Below, piece by piece: positions 6,076 to 12,784 of a stretch of DNA of 13,268 bases. Where the stretch lies: assembly GCA_903928045.1 (NCBI GenBank), contig CAIYPH010000011.1, positions 1-13,268 of the forward strand. The letters run 5' to 3'. A program made the position numbers and the translations under genes. Below the pieces are notes generated by a model. That model worked only from the letters and a program-made list of their open reading frames with translations. It did no database searches and had not been told where the DNA came from. The stretch's first letter is position 1. Each line of letters begins with the position of its first letter. The DNA is from an uncultured Rhodospirillales bacterium (GTDB lineage: Bacteria > Pseudomonadota > Alphaproteobacteria > Acetobacterales > Acetobacteraceae).

Positions 6076-6936
6076 ATGTCCCACCAACTCTCCGCCGCCC
6101 AGGTTTCGACGTATCGCCGCGACGGCTACCTGTCGCCGCTCCCGGCTTTTTCGCCGAGCGAGGCGCATCTCTTCCTCGCCGGGCTCGAAACCCTGGAGGA
6201 CGAGGACGGCGGCAAGCTTTCGGCAGCGCATAACCAGAAGCCGCACATCCTGCACCCCTGGCTCGCGGATCTTGTGCGCCGGCCGGAGATCCTCGACCCC
6301 GTCGAGAGCATTCTCGGCCCGGACATCCTGCTGTGGGGCGCAGGGTTCTTCGCCAAGAACCCCGGCGACGGCAAGATCGTCTCCTGGCACCAGGATTCGA
6401 CGTATTGGGGCCTCTCGGAGCCCGAGATCGTCACCGCCTGGATCGCCTTCACCCCCTCCACCCCGCAGAGCGGCTGCATGCGGGTGATCGCCGGCACGCA
6501 TACGGTGGACCAGGTGCCGCATCGCGATACCCATGCCGCCAACAACCTGCTGAGCCGCGGGCAGGAAATCGCGGTGGAGGTGGAGGAGGACAAGGCGGTC
6601 GATCTCGTGCTCGCGCCTGGCCAGATGTCGCTGCACCATGTCCGGCTGTTCCACGGCTCCGGCCGCAATCAGTCGCCGGATCGCCGCGTCGGGTTCGCGC
6701 TGCGCTATATCCCGACCCGCATCCGGCAAACCGCGGGGCACCGGGACAGCGCGACGCTGGTGCGGGGCGTCGACATCTACCATCATTTCGTCCCGGAGCC
6801 GCGGCCCGAGATAGACAACGACCCCGCCTGCGTCGCTTTCCACGACGAGATGGTCGGCCGCACCAACGATATCCTCTACCGCGGCGCCGCCCAGCGTCCT
6901 GATACCGGGCGCCCAGATGCAAAGCCCGCGATGTGA
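6076..6936 (+). CDS. Phytanoyl-CoA dioxygenase (PhyH) family Fe(II)/2-oxoglutarate oxygenase
   Basis: The 286-residue product is a double-stranded beta-helix oxygenase. The iron triad is visible as the WHQD motif (His105, Asp107) and the distal His193 in LFHGSG, with Arg204 eleven residues later placed to bind 2-oxoglutarate. The Asp is intact, so this is a hydroxylase-type enzyme rather than a PhyH-family halogenase, in which Asp becomes Ala or Gly. Other family landmarks are AWIAFTPSTPQSGCMRVIAGTH (121-142) and PGQMSLHH (181-188). Such enzymes hydroxylate diverse small molecules; the substrate here is unknown. Two ATGs are adjacent (6073 and 6076); the GGGAGG site is 3 bases from the first and 6 from the second, so 6076 is preferred. 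First gene of a three-gene coupled operon. Confidence 0.85.
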   Translation: MSHQLSAAQVSTYRRDGYLSPLPAFSPSEAHLFLAGLETLEDEDGGKLSAAHNQKPHILHPWLADLVRRPEILDPVESILGPDILLWGAGFFAKNPGDGKIVSWHQDSTYWGLSEPEIVTAWIAFTPSTPQSGCMRVIAGTHTVDQVPHRDTHAANNLLSRGQEIAVEVEEDKAVDLVLAPGQMSLHHVRLFHGSGRNQSPDRRVGFALRYIPTRIRQTAGHRDSATLVRGVDIYHHFVPEPRPEIDNDPACVAFHDEMVGRTNDILYRGAAQRPDTGRPDAKPAM

Positions 6937-7970
6937 TGAACTTCGACGCCGCCGCCCAATTCGCCGCCAGCCACGAAACCGCCTGGCCGCGCGATATCCG
7001 CACCCATCTCGAATCCGGCGCCTTCGAGCCGCCGCCGGACAACGCGATCCTCGGCCCGGTCTATCCGCGCGGGGCGCCGAACGGGCTGATCATCCATCGC
7101 GGCGCCGAGGTGGCGCGATGGGGCGATACGCGCCAACTCGACATGACCTTCTCGGTGGCCAAGAGCTACCTCTCCATCCTCGCGGGGGTGGCGGTGAAGG
7201 ACGGGCTGATCGGCGATCTCGACGCCCCCGTGGGCGAGGCGCCCGAATTCAGCGGGCCGCAAAACGGTGCCATCACCTGGCGGCATTTGTTGCAGCAGAC
7301 CTCGGAATGGGAGGGCACGCTGTTCGGCAAGGCCGACCGGATCGACCGTTATCGGTCGCTGGCCAGCGAGTTTGCCGGTGCCGCGGCCCATCGCAAGGGC
7401 GACGCGCGGCCGCTGCAGGCGCCGGGAAGTTATTGGGAATACAATGACGTACGGGTGAACGCGCTGAGCTACGCCCTGCTCCGCCGCTTCCGCCGGCCGC
7501 TGCCGGAGGTTTTCGCCGAACGCATCCTTGGCCCGCTCGGCGGCAGCGACGCCTGGCGCTGGGAGGGCTACAGCACGTCGGACGTGGAGATCGACGGCAA
7601 GCGCATGAACTCCGTCTCGGGCGGCGGGCACTGGGGTGGCGGCATTCGCATCCACGCCGAGGACCAGGCGCTGATCGGGCGGCTGATGCTGAATGACGGG
7701 GTGTGGAACGGGGCGCGCCTGCTGCCGGCGGGCTGGGTGGCGCTTTCCACCACGCCCTGCGCCATCAAGTCCGATTATGGGCTGTTGTGGTGGCTCAACC
7801 CGAACGGCGTCTACAAATCGAACGCCAGCCATGCCAGCTATTTCGGCATCGGCGCCGGCGGCAATGTCACCTGGATCGACCCTGCCAATGACCTCGTGGC
7901 CGTGCTGCGCTGGATCGATATGGCGGCGCTGAATGACTTTATCGGCCTGGTGATGCAGGCGATCGGGTGA
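6936..7970 (+). CDS. Serine hydrolase of the beta-lactamase/penicillin-binding-protein fold
   Basis: The 344-residue product has the class C beta-lactamase/esterase fold. The nucleophile motif is SVAK (73-76, SxxK: Ser73, Lys76). The second motif appears as YND (169-171) within SYWEYNDVRVN, in place of the usual Y-x-N spacing. The third motif, normally KTG or HxG, is GIGAGGN (304-310). The changes argue against classical beta-lactamase activity; relatives include esterases and the nylon-oligomer hydrolase NylB. There is no signal peptide, so the enzyme should be cytoplasmic, which also argues against resistance or cell-wall work. The start ATG at 6936 shares one base with the stop of the dioxygenase gene (TGATG). 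A GTG at 6933 is also in frame. No ribosome-binding site is visible, so translation is probably by coupling. Likely a hydrolytic step in the same pathway. Confidence 0.85.
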   Translation: MNFDAAAQFAASHETAWPRDIRTHLESGAFEPPPDNAILGPVYPRGAPNGLIIHRGAEVARWGDTRQLDMTFSVAKSYLSILAGVAVKDGLIGDLDAPVGEAPEFSGPQNGAITWRHLLQQTSEWEGTLFGKADRIDRYRSLASEFAGAAAHRKGDARPLQAPGSYWEYNDVRVNALSYALLRRFRRPLPEVFAERILGPLGGSDAWRWEGYSTSDVEIDGKRMNSVSGGGHWGGGIRIHAEDQALIGRLMLNDGVWNGARLLPAGWVALSTTPCAIKSDYGLLWWLNPNGVYKSNASHASYFGIGAGGNVTWIDPANDLVAVLRWIDMAALNDFIGLVMQAIG

Positions 7971-8665
7971 GCCGTACCGCCTTCATCACCGGCGCCGCCG
8001 GCGGCATCGGGCGCGCCCCTGCCCGGCGGTTCCGGGCGGACGGATATTCGGTGGTGCTGGCCGATGTGAACCCGGAGGTCGAAGCCTTTGCCGACGAACT
8101 CGGCGGGCGATCGGAGGTGATCGACGTCGGCGACGAAGCCGCGGTCAACGGCGCCATCGTACGGTTGGCGCGGCTTGATGCGCTGGTGTGCAACGCGGGA
8201 ATCTCGGCAAATCGCCGGTTGGAAAACCTCACGCTGGCCGACTGGAACCGGGTGCTGACCACCAATCTGACAAGCGGCTTCCTGCTCGCCCGCGCCGCCG
8301 CACCGTTGCTGCGCGCCACACGTGGCAGCATCATCGCCATCGCCTCGACGCGCGCCCATATGTCGGAGCCGGATACCGAGGCCTACAGCGCCTCCAAGGG
8401 CGGGCTGCTGGCGCTCACGCACGCCTTGGCCGCGAGCCTTGGGCCGGAGGTGCGGGTGAACTGCATCAGCCCGGGCTGGATCAATGGCAAAGGTGGCACG
8501 CTGAGTGAGGCCGACCACGCCCAGCATCCCGCCGGACGGGTCGGCATCCCCGAGGACATCGCGGCGATGGCCGCCTTCCTCGCCGGGCCGGAGTCCGGCT
8601 TCATCACCGGCGCCGAGTTCGTGGTCGACGGCGGGATGACGCGGAAGATGATCTACGTGCCGTAG
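7967..8665 (+). CDS. Short-chain dehydrogenase/reductase (SDR), GTG start
   Basis: The 232-residue product is a classical SDR. Visible are the nucleotide-binding TGAAGGIG (9-16 region), Asp33 after the second strand (VVLADVN), which suggests NAD(H) rather than NADP(H), NAGIS (76-80), the structural Asn100, and the Ser127-Tyr140-Lys144 catalytic triad (IAIAST, then YSASK). The C-terminal FVVDGG is typical. One oddity is Pro18 in GIGRAPARRF, where Ala, Ile or Thr is usual on the first turn of the helix. The start is GTG at 7967, overlapping the upstream stop by four bases (GTGA). Third gene of the dioxygenase-hydrolase-SDR operon; probably oxidises or reduces an alcohol/ketone intermediate. It converges with and overlaps the nitroreductase gene by 13 bases. 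Confidence 0.88.
   Translation: MSRTAFITGAAGGIGRAPARRFRADGYSVVLADVNPEVEAFADELGGRSEVIDVGDEAAVNGAIVRLARLDALVCNAGISANRRLENLTLADWNRVLTTNLTSGFLLARAAAPLLRATRGSIIAIASTRAHMSEPDTEAYSASKGGLLALTHALAASLGPEVRVNCISPGWINGKGGTLSEADHAQHPAGRVGIPEDIAAMAAFLAGPESGFITGAEFVVDGGMTRKMIYVP
8653..8665. repeat. 13-bp palindromic overlap of two convergent stop codons
   Basis: CTACG-TGC-CGTAG is a perfect 5-bp inverted repeat around three bases. It contains the TAG stop of the rightward SDR gene (8663-8665) and the TAG stop of the leftward nitroreductase gene (8653-8655). No hairpin followed by a T-run is present on either side, so there is no obvious intrinsic terminator between the two opposing operons. Confidence 0.8.
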
Positions 8666-9288
8666 GGCGTGCCCCAAGTCTCAGAAAAGGCCACCTTCTC
8701 CAGCGAGGCGCGGCCGACCGGGCCGAACTTGCCCATGGGGTAGCCGATCGGCAGGATCGCGTAGGAGTTCACTCCGGGGGGCAGCCCCATCGCGGCGTCC
8801 GCCTCGGCGGCGAACATGGTGTGGCGGGTGGTGAGCGTCGAGGCGAGGCCGAGGGCTCGGGCGGCCAGCAGCATGTTCTGCACCGCCGGATAGACCGAGG
8901 CGCCGGCGGTGCGGCCGGGGGTGGCCGCGCCATCCTCCTGGCAGACGACAATCCACACGGGGGCCTCGTGGAAATGGTCCGTGAGGTACTCAACCGCGGC
9001 GTGCTGGCGGGCGTATTTCTCGGGTGTCACCCCGGGCGGCGGGGCGGAGGTGGCATAGCGCGGGCCGATCACCTCGTCATAGGCGCGCTTGTAGAGCGCC
9101 TGCACCTTCTGCTTGACCGCGATGTCCATGATCACCAGGAACTTCCAGCGCTGGTAATTGCCGCCGCTCGGGGCGCAGATGCCGGCCTCCAGGATCTGGC
9201 GCACCAGCGCCTCCGGCACCGGATCGGGCTTGATGCGGCGCATCGCGCGGGTGGTGCGGATGATCTCGAACAGGTCGGTCTCGCTCAT
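8653..9288 (-). CDS. Nitroreductase-family FMN oxidoreductase
   Basis: The 211-residue product fits the nitroreductase superfamily of homodimeric FMN enzymes using NAD(P)H. Visible are the N-terminal RTTRAMRRIKPDPVP segment (11-25) with its FMN-phosphate arginines, APSGGNYQRWKFLVI (39-53), and the dimer-forming helix YPAVQNMLLAARALGLAS with the following strand. The C-terminus GYPMGKFGPVGR matches the usual IGYP ending. The physiological substrate cannot be told from sequence; family members act on quinones, enones, halogenated phenols or nitro compounds. It is the last gene of a leftward operon; its ATG overlaps the stop of the HAD gene by four bases (ATGA at 9288-9285). Its 3' end overlaps the convergent SDR gene. 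Confidence 0.88.
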   Translation of the reverse strand: MSETDLFEIIRTTRAMRRIKPDPVPEALVRQILEAGICAPSGGNYQRWKFLVIMDIAVKQKVQALYKRAYDEVIGPRYATSAPPPGVTPEKYARQHAAVEYLTDHFHEAPVWIVVCQEDGAATPGRTAGASVYPAVQNMLLAARALGLASTLTTRHTMFAAEADAAMGLPPGVNSYAILPIGYPMGKFGPVGRASLEKVAFSETWGTPYGT

Positions 9289-9971
9289 GGCTTGGCTCCG
9301 TATTGCGCGGCGGCGCGGACCAGCAGGGCGCGGACCTCGTGCAGGTCCGGCACCACGTGCAGGCAGAGGCCGCGGATTTCCTCGTTGGGCGGCAGCATGT
9401 CCGGCACCATCACCGTCATCGTCCCCGCCGCATGGGCGGCACGCACGCCGACATGGCTGTCCTCCACCGCGAGGCAGGCGCCGGGCGGCATGGCGAGCGC
9501 GGCGGCGGCCTTGAGGAAGAGGGCGGGGTGCGGCTTGGCCTCCTCGACGTCATCGCGCGTCAGCACCGCGGCGAAGCGGGGCAGCACGCCGGTTTTGCCG
9601 AGGTTCTCCTCCGCGTTGCGGCGATGCGAGGAAGTGGCGACGGCAACCGGCAGGCCGAGCGCATCGATCGCGTCGAGCAGTTCGGCGGCGCCAGGTTTCA
9701 GGGGGATGCCGTTCTTCATGCGCTCGGTGCGATGGGCGACATAGACCGGGCTGAACGCCGCCTGGTCGAAGCGCGGGCCAAACTCGGTGTGCAGCAGATC
9801 CATGCACTGCTTGCCGGGCAGGCCGATCATGGCGTGGATCAGCGGCTCCGAGAGGTGGAACCCCATATCCTCCAGGGCGGCGAACATCGAGCCGACATAA
9901 ATCGTCTCGGTGTCGAGGATGGTGCCGTCCATGTCGAGGAGGACAGCGCGCACGGGGTTGGGGAAGGGCAT
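9285..9971 (-). CDS. HAD-superfamily hydrolase, beta-phosphoglucomutase/phosphatase-like
   Basis: The 228-residue product has all four HAD motifs: DMDGTILDTE (13-22) with nucleophile Asp13 and general acid Asp15, the motif II Ser114 in VATSSH, motif III Lys146 in AKPHP, and motif IV VEDSHVGVRAAHAAG (169-183). A helical cap (about 22-88) between motif I and II places it in subfamily I with phosphoglycolate phosphatase and beta-phosphoglucomutase. Probable role is removal of phosphate from a small phosphorylated metabolite; the substrate cannot be named. It begins 31 bases after the NfeD gene stop on the same strand and overlaps the next gene by four bases, so it sits inside the leftward operon. 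Only a weak AGG is seen upstream of its ATG. Confidence 0.88.
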   Translation of the reverse strand: MPFPNPVRAVLLDMDGTILDTETIYVGSMFAALEDMGFHLSEPLIHAMIGLPGKQCMDLLHTEFGPRFDQAAFSPVYVAHRTERMKNGIPLKPGAAELLDAIDALGLPVAVATSSHRRNAEENLGKTGVLPRFAAVLTRDDVEEAKPHPALFLKAAAALAMPPGACLAVEDSHVGVRAAHAAGTMTVMVPDMLPPNEEIRGLCLHVVPDLHEVRALLVRAAAQYGAKP

Positions 9972-10002
9972 GTGCGAGCCTAACCCACCCGTTCGGCGCT
10001 GC

Positions 10003-10422
10003 CTATTCCCCTACGACGACCGTGGTGCCGTCCACGCCCACCACGCGCAGCACGGTGCCCGGGGCCGGCAGCGCGACGCCATGGGCGAGCCGGGCGGTCC
10101 AGTCACTGTCGCCGACGCGCACGCGAATGCCCCCGTCATCCGCCGTCAGCACGCGCGCCTTGCGGCCGACCAGGCCGGCTTGCGCGGTGTTGAGCACCGC
10201 TGGCTTGCGCAGGCTGCGCAGCTTCAGGCCGGCCGACAAGGTGACCGCGGCGAACAGCGCGTAGGCGACGACCTGCCAGCCGAGCCCAGGCTCCAGCCAC
10301 AGCGTAACACCGCCGGTGCCGATGGCGGCGAGGCCGAGCCACATCATGAACACGCCCGGCGCCAGCACCTCGACCACCAGAAGCCCAACGCCGCCCACCA
10401 GCCACCACAATCCCGGCTGCAT
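10003..10422 (-). CDS. NfeD-like membrane protein (short form, partner of SPFH protein)
   Basis: The 139-residue product has two or three N-terminal hydrophobic helices (LWWLVGGVGLLVVEVLAPGVFMMWLGLAAIG, then a further segment near 48-65) and a C-terminal beta-rich domain (about 75-139: LVGRKARVLTADDG, DSDWTARLA, GTVLRVVGVDGTTVVV), which fits the OB-fold of NfeD proteins. Short NfeD proteins are characteristically encoded beside a stomatin/SPFH protein and are thought to act with it in the membrane. Here the start is four bases after the SPFH stop codon, consistent with coupled translation. A longer reading frame extends upstream to 10608 inside the SPFH gene but its added residues are an Arg/Pro/Trp-rich shadow. 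Confidence 0.85.
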   Translation of the reverse strand: MQPGLWWLVGGVGLLVVEVLAPGVFMMWLGLAAIGTGGVTLWLEPGLGWQVVAYALFAAVTLSAGLKLRSLRKPAVLNTAQAGLVGRKARVLTADDGGIRVRVGDSDWTARLAHGVALPAPGTVLRVVGVDGTTVVVGE

Positions 10423-10426
10423 GGCC

Positions 10427-11395
10427 TCAGCCCCCCACCGGCGGCACCGAGCCCGCCTGGCGCAGCGCCGAGACGACCGGCCCGGCCGTGGGCGCGCGCA
10501 GGAGTTCCATCGCCTGGGCGATGCCGCCGGCCATGGCGGTGGCCTCCATCGGCACCACCACCAGCCGGCTGGCCGGCGAGGCGGCCATGGCGGAGAAGGC
10601 CTCGACATATTTCAGCGCCACGAAGTAGCGCAGCGCCGGCTCACCGCCCGCCGCCGCCGCTTCGGCGACCATGCGCGTCGCGGCCGCCTCGGCGCCGGCG
10701 AGCCGCTCGCGGGCCTGGGCCTGGCGCTCGGCGGCGAGTTGCATGCCTTCGGCGGCCAGCACCTGGCTCTGCTTCTGCCCCTCCGCCCGCAGGATCGCCG
10801 CCTCGCGCTCGCCATCGGCGCGCATCACGGTGGCGCGGCGCTCGCGCTCGGCGGTCATCTGCTTGTTCATCGCCTCGATCAGGTTGCCCGGCGGCTCGAT
10901 GCGGCGCAGTTCGACGCGGCTGACCTTGACGCCCCATGGCTCCGTCGCGCCATCGAGGATGGTGAGCAACTGGGTGTTGATCCGCTCGCGCGAGGACAAG
11001 GCGGCATCGAGTTCCAGTTCACCCACCACGGCGCGGATATTGGTCATTGCGAGGGTGGAGAGCGCGGTGGTGAGCGACTGCACCTGGTAGGCCGCCTTCT
11101 CCGCCTCCATCACCCGGAAATAGATCACCCCGTCTACCGTCACCGTCGCGTTGTCCTTGGTGATGACGGATTGCTCGGGGATGTCCTGCACCTGCTCCTG
11201 CACGTTGAGCTTGCGGCCAATCCCGTCGATGAAGGGAATGATGAAGTTGAGGCCGGGTTGCAGCAGGCGGATGAAGGCGCCGAAGCGCTCGACCGTCCAC
11301 ATCTGGCCCTGCGGCACGGTTTTCGCGCCGGCAAACACCGTCACGATCACCAGCAGCAGCACCACGGCCCAGAAGATCGACAAACCTTGAAGCAT
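10427..11395 (-). CDS. SPFH/band 7 stomatin-like membrane protein (QmcA/paraslipin type)
   Basis: The 322-residue product begins with one N-terminal transmembrane helix (about 6-24, IFWAVVLLLVIVTVFAGA) followed by the SPFH domain (about 25-185) with the stomatin landmarks VPQGQMWTVERFG, LQPGLNFIIPFID, KDNATVTVDGVIYF and RVELRRIEPP. Residues about 190-265 are an Ala/Glu/Arg/Gln-rich coiled coil (AERERRATVMRADGEREAAI), and a short hydrophobic region follows. Proteins of this type oligomerise on the inner membrane as bacterial flotillin or stomatin scaffolds and modulate membrane proteases. The ATG at 11395 is supported by a strong GGAGGAGAG ribosome-binding site five bases upstream. First gene of the leftward SPFH-NfeD-HAD-nitroreductase operon. 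A longer frame to 11932 is antisense to the acyltransferase gene and is not part of the protein. Confidence 0.9.
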   Translation of the reverse strand: MLQGLSIFWAVVLLLVIVTVFAGAKTVPQGQMWTVERFGAFIRLLQPGLNFIIPFIDGIGRKLNVQEQVQDIPEQSVITKDNATVTVDGVIYFRVMEAEKAAYQVQSLTTALSTLAMTNIRAVVGELELDAALSSRERINTQLLTILDGATEPWGVKVSRVELRRIEPPGNLIEAMNKQMTAERERRATVMRADGEREAAILRAEGQKQSQVLAAEGMQLAAERQAQARERLAGAEAAATRMVAEAAAAGGEPALRYFVALKYVEAFSAMAASPASRLVVVPMEATAMAGGIAQAMELLRAPTAGPVVSALRQAGSVPPVGG

Positions 11396-11400
11396 CGCGA

Positions 11401-11409
11401 CTCTCCTCC
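11401..11409 (-). promoter_or_regulatory. Strong ribosome-binding site of the SPFH gene
   Basis: Minus-strand GGAGGAGAG lies five bases before the ATG at 11395. It fixes the start well inside a longer open frame that continues upstream to 11932. Confidence 0.75.
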
Positions 11410-11429
11410 GGCCGGCTGGCCGTTGCGCC

Positions 11430-11435
11430 ATTGTA
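11430..11435 (-). promoter_or_regulatory. Candidate -10 box for the SPFH operon
   Basis: The minus strand reads TACAAT, a 5 of 6 match to the -10 consensus. Transcription would start near 11423 and give a leader of about 28 bases containing the strong ribosome-binding site. No good -35 hexamer is found at 16-18 bases, so confidence is limited. Confidence 0.35.
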
Positions 11436-11523
11436 GCATCTCGCGCGGCATCATGCAGGTGTGACGTTAAGGGGTTGTTTTCCTTCGTAGCGTCTTTTCC
11501 CGGCGATACCGTCAGGAGACCGG

Positions 11524-12711
11524 ATGAAAACGCCCCCCGAGCGGCTGTGGCACCTCGAGGGTGCCCGCGGCCTTGCCTGCCTTCAGGTGGTGGCGCTGCA
11601 TGCCGCGGGATGCTTCGTGCCGGGCCTGATCGACGGGGCCGGCACGCCATGGCAGGTCGCGGTGCGCGGCTCGCCGCTGCGCTTTCTCTATGACGGTGAC
11701 GTCGCGGTGTTCCTGTTTTTCGTGCTGTCCGGCTGTGTGCTGGCATCACCCTTCCGCCGCGCGGCCGCCAACCCAATGGGGCTGATGGTGGGCCGAGTTG
11801 TGCGCTTCGCGGTGCCGGTTCTCCTGGCGGTCGGGCTCGGCCTCGCCGTGTCGCGGCTGCTGCCCGGGGTAGCGCGGCAGGCCGGGCTGCTGCTCGGCGC
11901 CGGGTGGCTGAACGGCGGGCTGCCCGACGCAACGCTCGGCGGGGCGCTGCGCGGTGCCCTGGTCGACGCGCTCATCCTTGGCTATCGCGACCTCTCGCCG
12001 CTCTCGCCGTGGCTGGGCGGAATGCTGGCGGAGAGCGCGGCGAGCCTCGATCCGCCCTTGTGGACGCTCAGCATCGAAATGCAGGGCTCGCTGCTGATCC
12101 TCGCCCTCACCCAGATCGAACGCCATTGGCCACGCCTGGCCGGGCCGGCGACGCTGGCCGCCGCGGTGCTGACGCTGCGCAGCCCGCTGCTGTGCTTCAT
12201 CGCCGGCTATGTCTGCGCCACCAGCGGCGCCGCGCGTTTGCCGCGCATCCCGCTCGCGCTCGCGGCGATTGCCGCCTATTGGGCGCTCGCGCCCCTGGCG
12301 GCTTGGTGCGAGGCGGCCGCCTTGCCGCTCCTGCCGGGGCTCGCCCCTGACCTGACGCTCCGCGGATGGGTCGCGATCCTGATTTTCCCGCTGCTGCTGC
12401 ATGGAAGGGCGTGGCGCGGCCTGCTGGCCTCCGCGCCGTTGCGCTGGCTCGGCGCGATGTCCTTCCCGCTCTATCTGGTGCACTGGCCCGTCATGTTCGG
12501 GCCGGGCGCGGCGATGCTGCTCGCCGGCTTCCCGGTATTCGGGCAGGCCGCCGGGCTGGTCGCGGCAGGCGCCTCGGTGCTGCTGAGCTTTCTCGCCGCC
12601 ATCCCCTTCGCGCGGATCGATCGGGCGGCGCTCGCGCTTGGCCGGTGGGCGCGCGATGCATGGCCGGCAAAAAAATCGTTTAATACCGGAGCACAAAGTG
12701 CGTCAGCTTAA
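11524..12711 (+). CDS. Integral-membrane acyltransferase, acyltransferase-3 family (OafA/NodX-like)
   Basis: The 395-residue product is hydrophobic along most of its length, consistent with about ten membrane helices. Family landmarks are the N-terminal R-x10-H motif (Arg15 to His26 in EGARGLACLQVVALHA), the FFVLSGCVLASPF segment (about 66-78), a DPPLWTLSIEMQGSL segment (about 177-191), and the late helix PLYLVHWPV (about 317-325). These proteins transfer acetyl or similar groups from the cytoplasm to sugars of polysaccharides, lipopolysaccharide or other surface glycans. No glycan cluster is present here, so the acceptor is unknown. The start is supported by GGAG five bases upstream. It is divergent from the SPFH operon; 128 bases lie between the two starts. 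The C-terminal 25 residues are soluble and basic. Confidence 0.88.
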   Translation: MKTPPERLWHLEGARGLACLQVVALHAAGCFVPGLIDGAGTPWQVAVRGSPLRFLYDGDVAVFLFFVLSGCVLASPFRRAAANPMGLMVGRVVRFAVPVLLAVGLGLAVSRLLPGVARQAGLLLGAGWLNGGLPDATLGGALRGALVDALILGYRDLSPLSPWLGGMLAESAASLDPPLWTLSIEMQGSLLILALTQIERHWPRLAGPATLAAAVLTLRSPLLCFIAGYVCATSGAARLPRIPLALAAIAAYWALAPLAAWCEAAALPLLPGLAPDLTLRGWVAILIFPLLLHGRAWRGLLASAPLRWLGAMSFPLYLVHWPVMFGPGAAMLLAGFPVFGQAAGLVAAGASVLLSFLAAIPFARIDRAALALGRWARDAWPAKKSFNTGAQSASA

Positions 12712-12784
12712 GGCAAGCTTGAACAGATCTTAACAGGCCGGATGCGAAAGGGGCGTTGGAGACAAAATTTTCCAAGGTCCCGTC

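Noticed and set aside
6876..7832. 318-codon minus-strand open frame
   Set aside because: Antisense to the beta-lactamase-fold gene, whose SxxK motif and family sequence are clear; the reverse product is a compositional shadow.
6936..7970. Antibiotic-resistance beta-lactamase
   Set aside because: No signal peptide, altered second and third motifs, and a metabolic operon context; the fold is shared by many esterases and amidases.
10003..10608. 201-residue version of the NfeD protein
   Set aside because: The extra 62 residues are an out-of-frame shadow of the SPFH gene (Arg/Pro/Trp-rich); the ATG at 10422 begins at the first hydrophobic helix.
10427..11932. 501-residue version of the SPFH protein
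   Set aside because: The extra N-terminal 179 residues are antisense to the acyltransferase gene and low in complexity; the ATG at 11395 has a strong ribosome-binding site and begins the proper membrane anchor.
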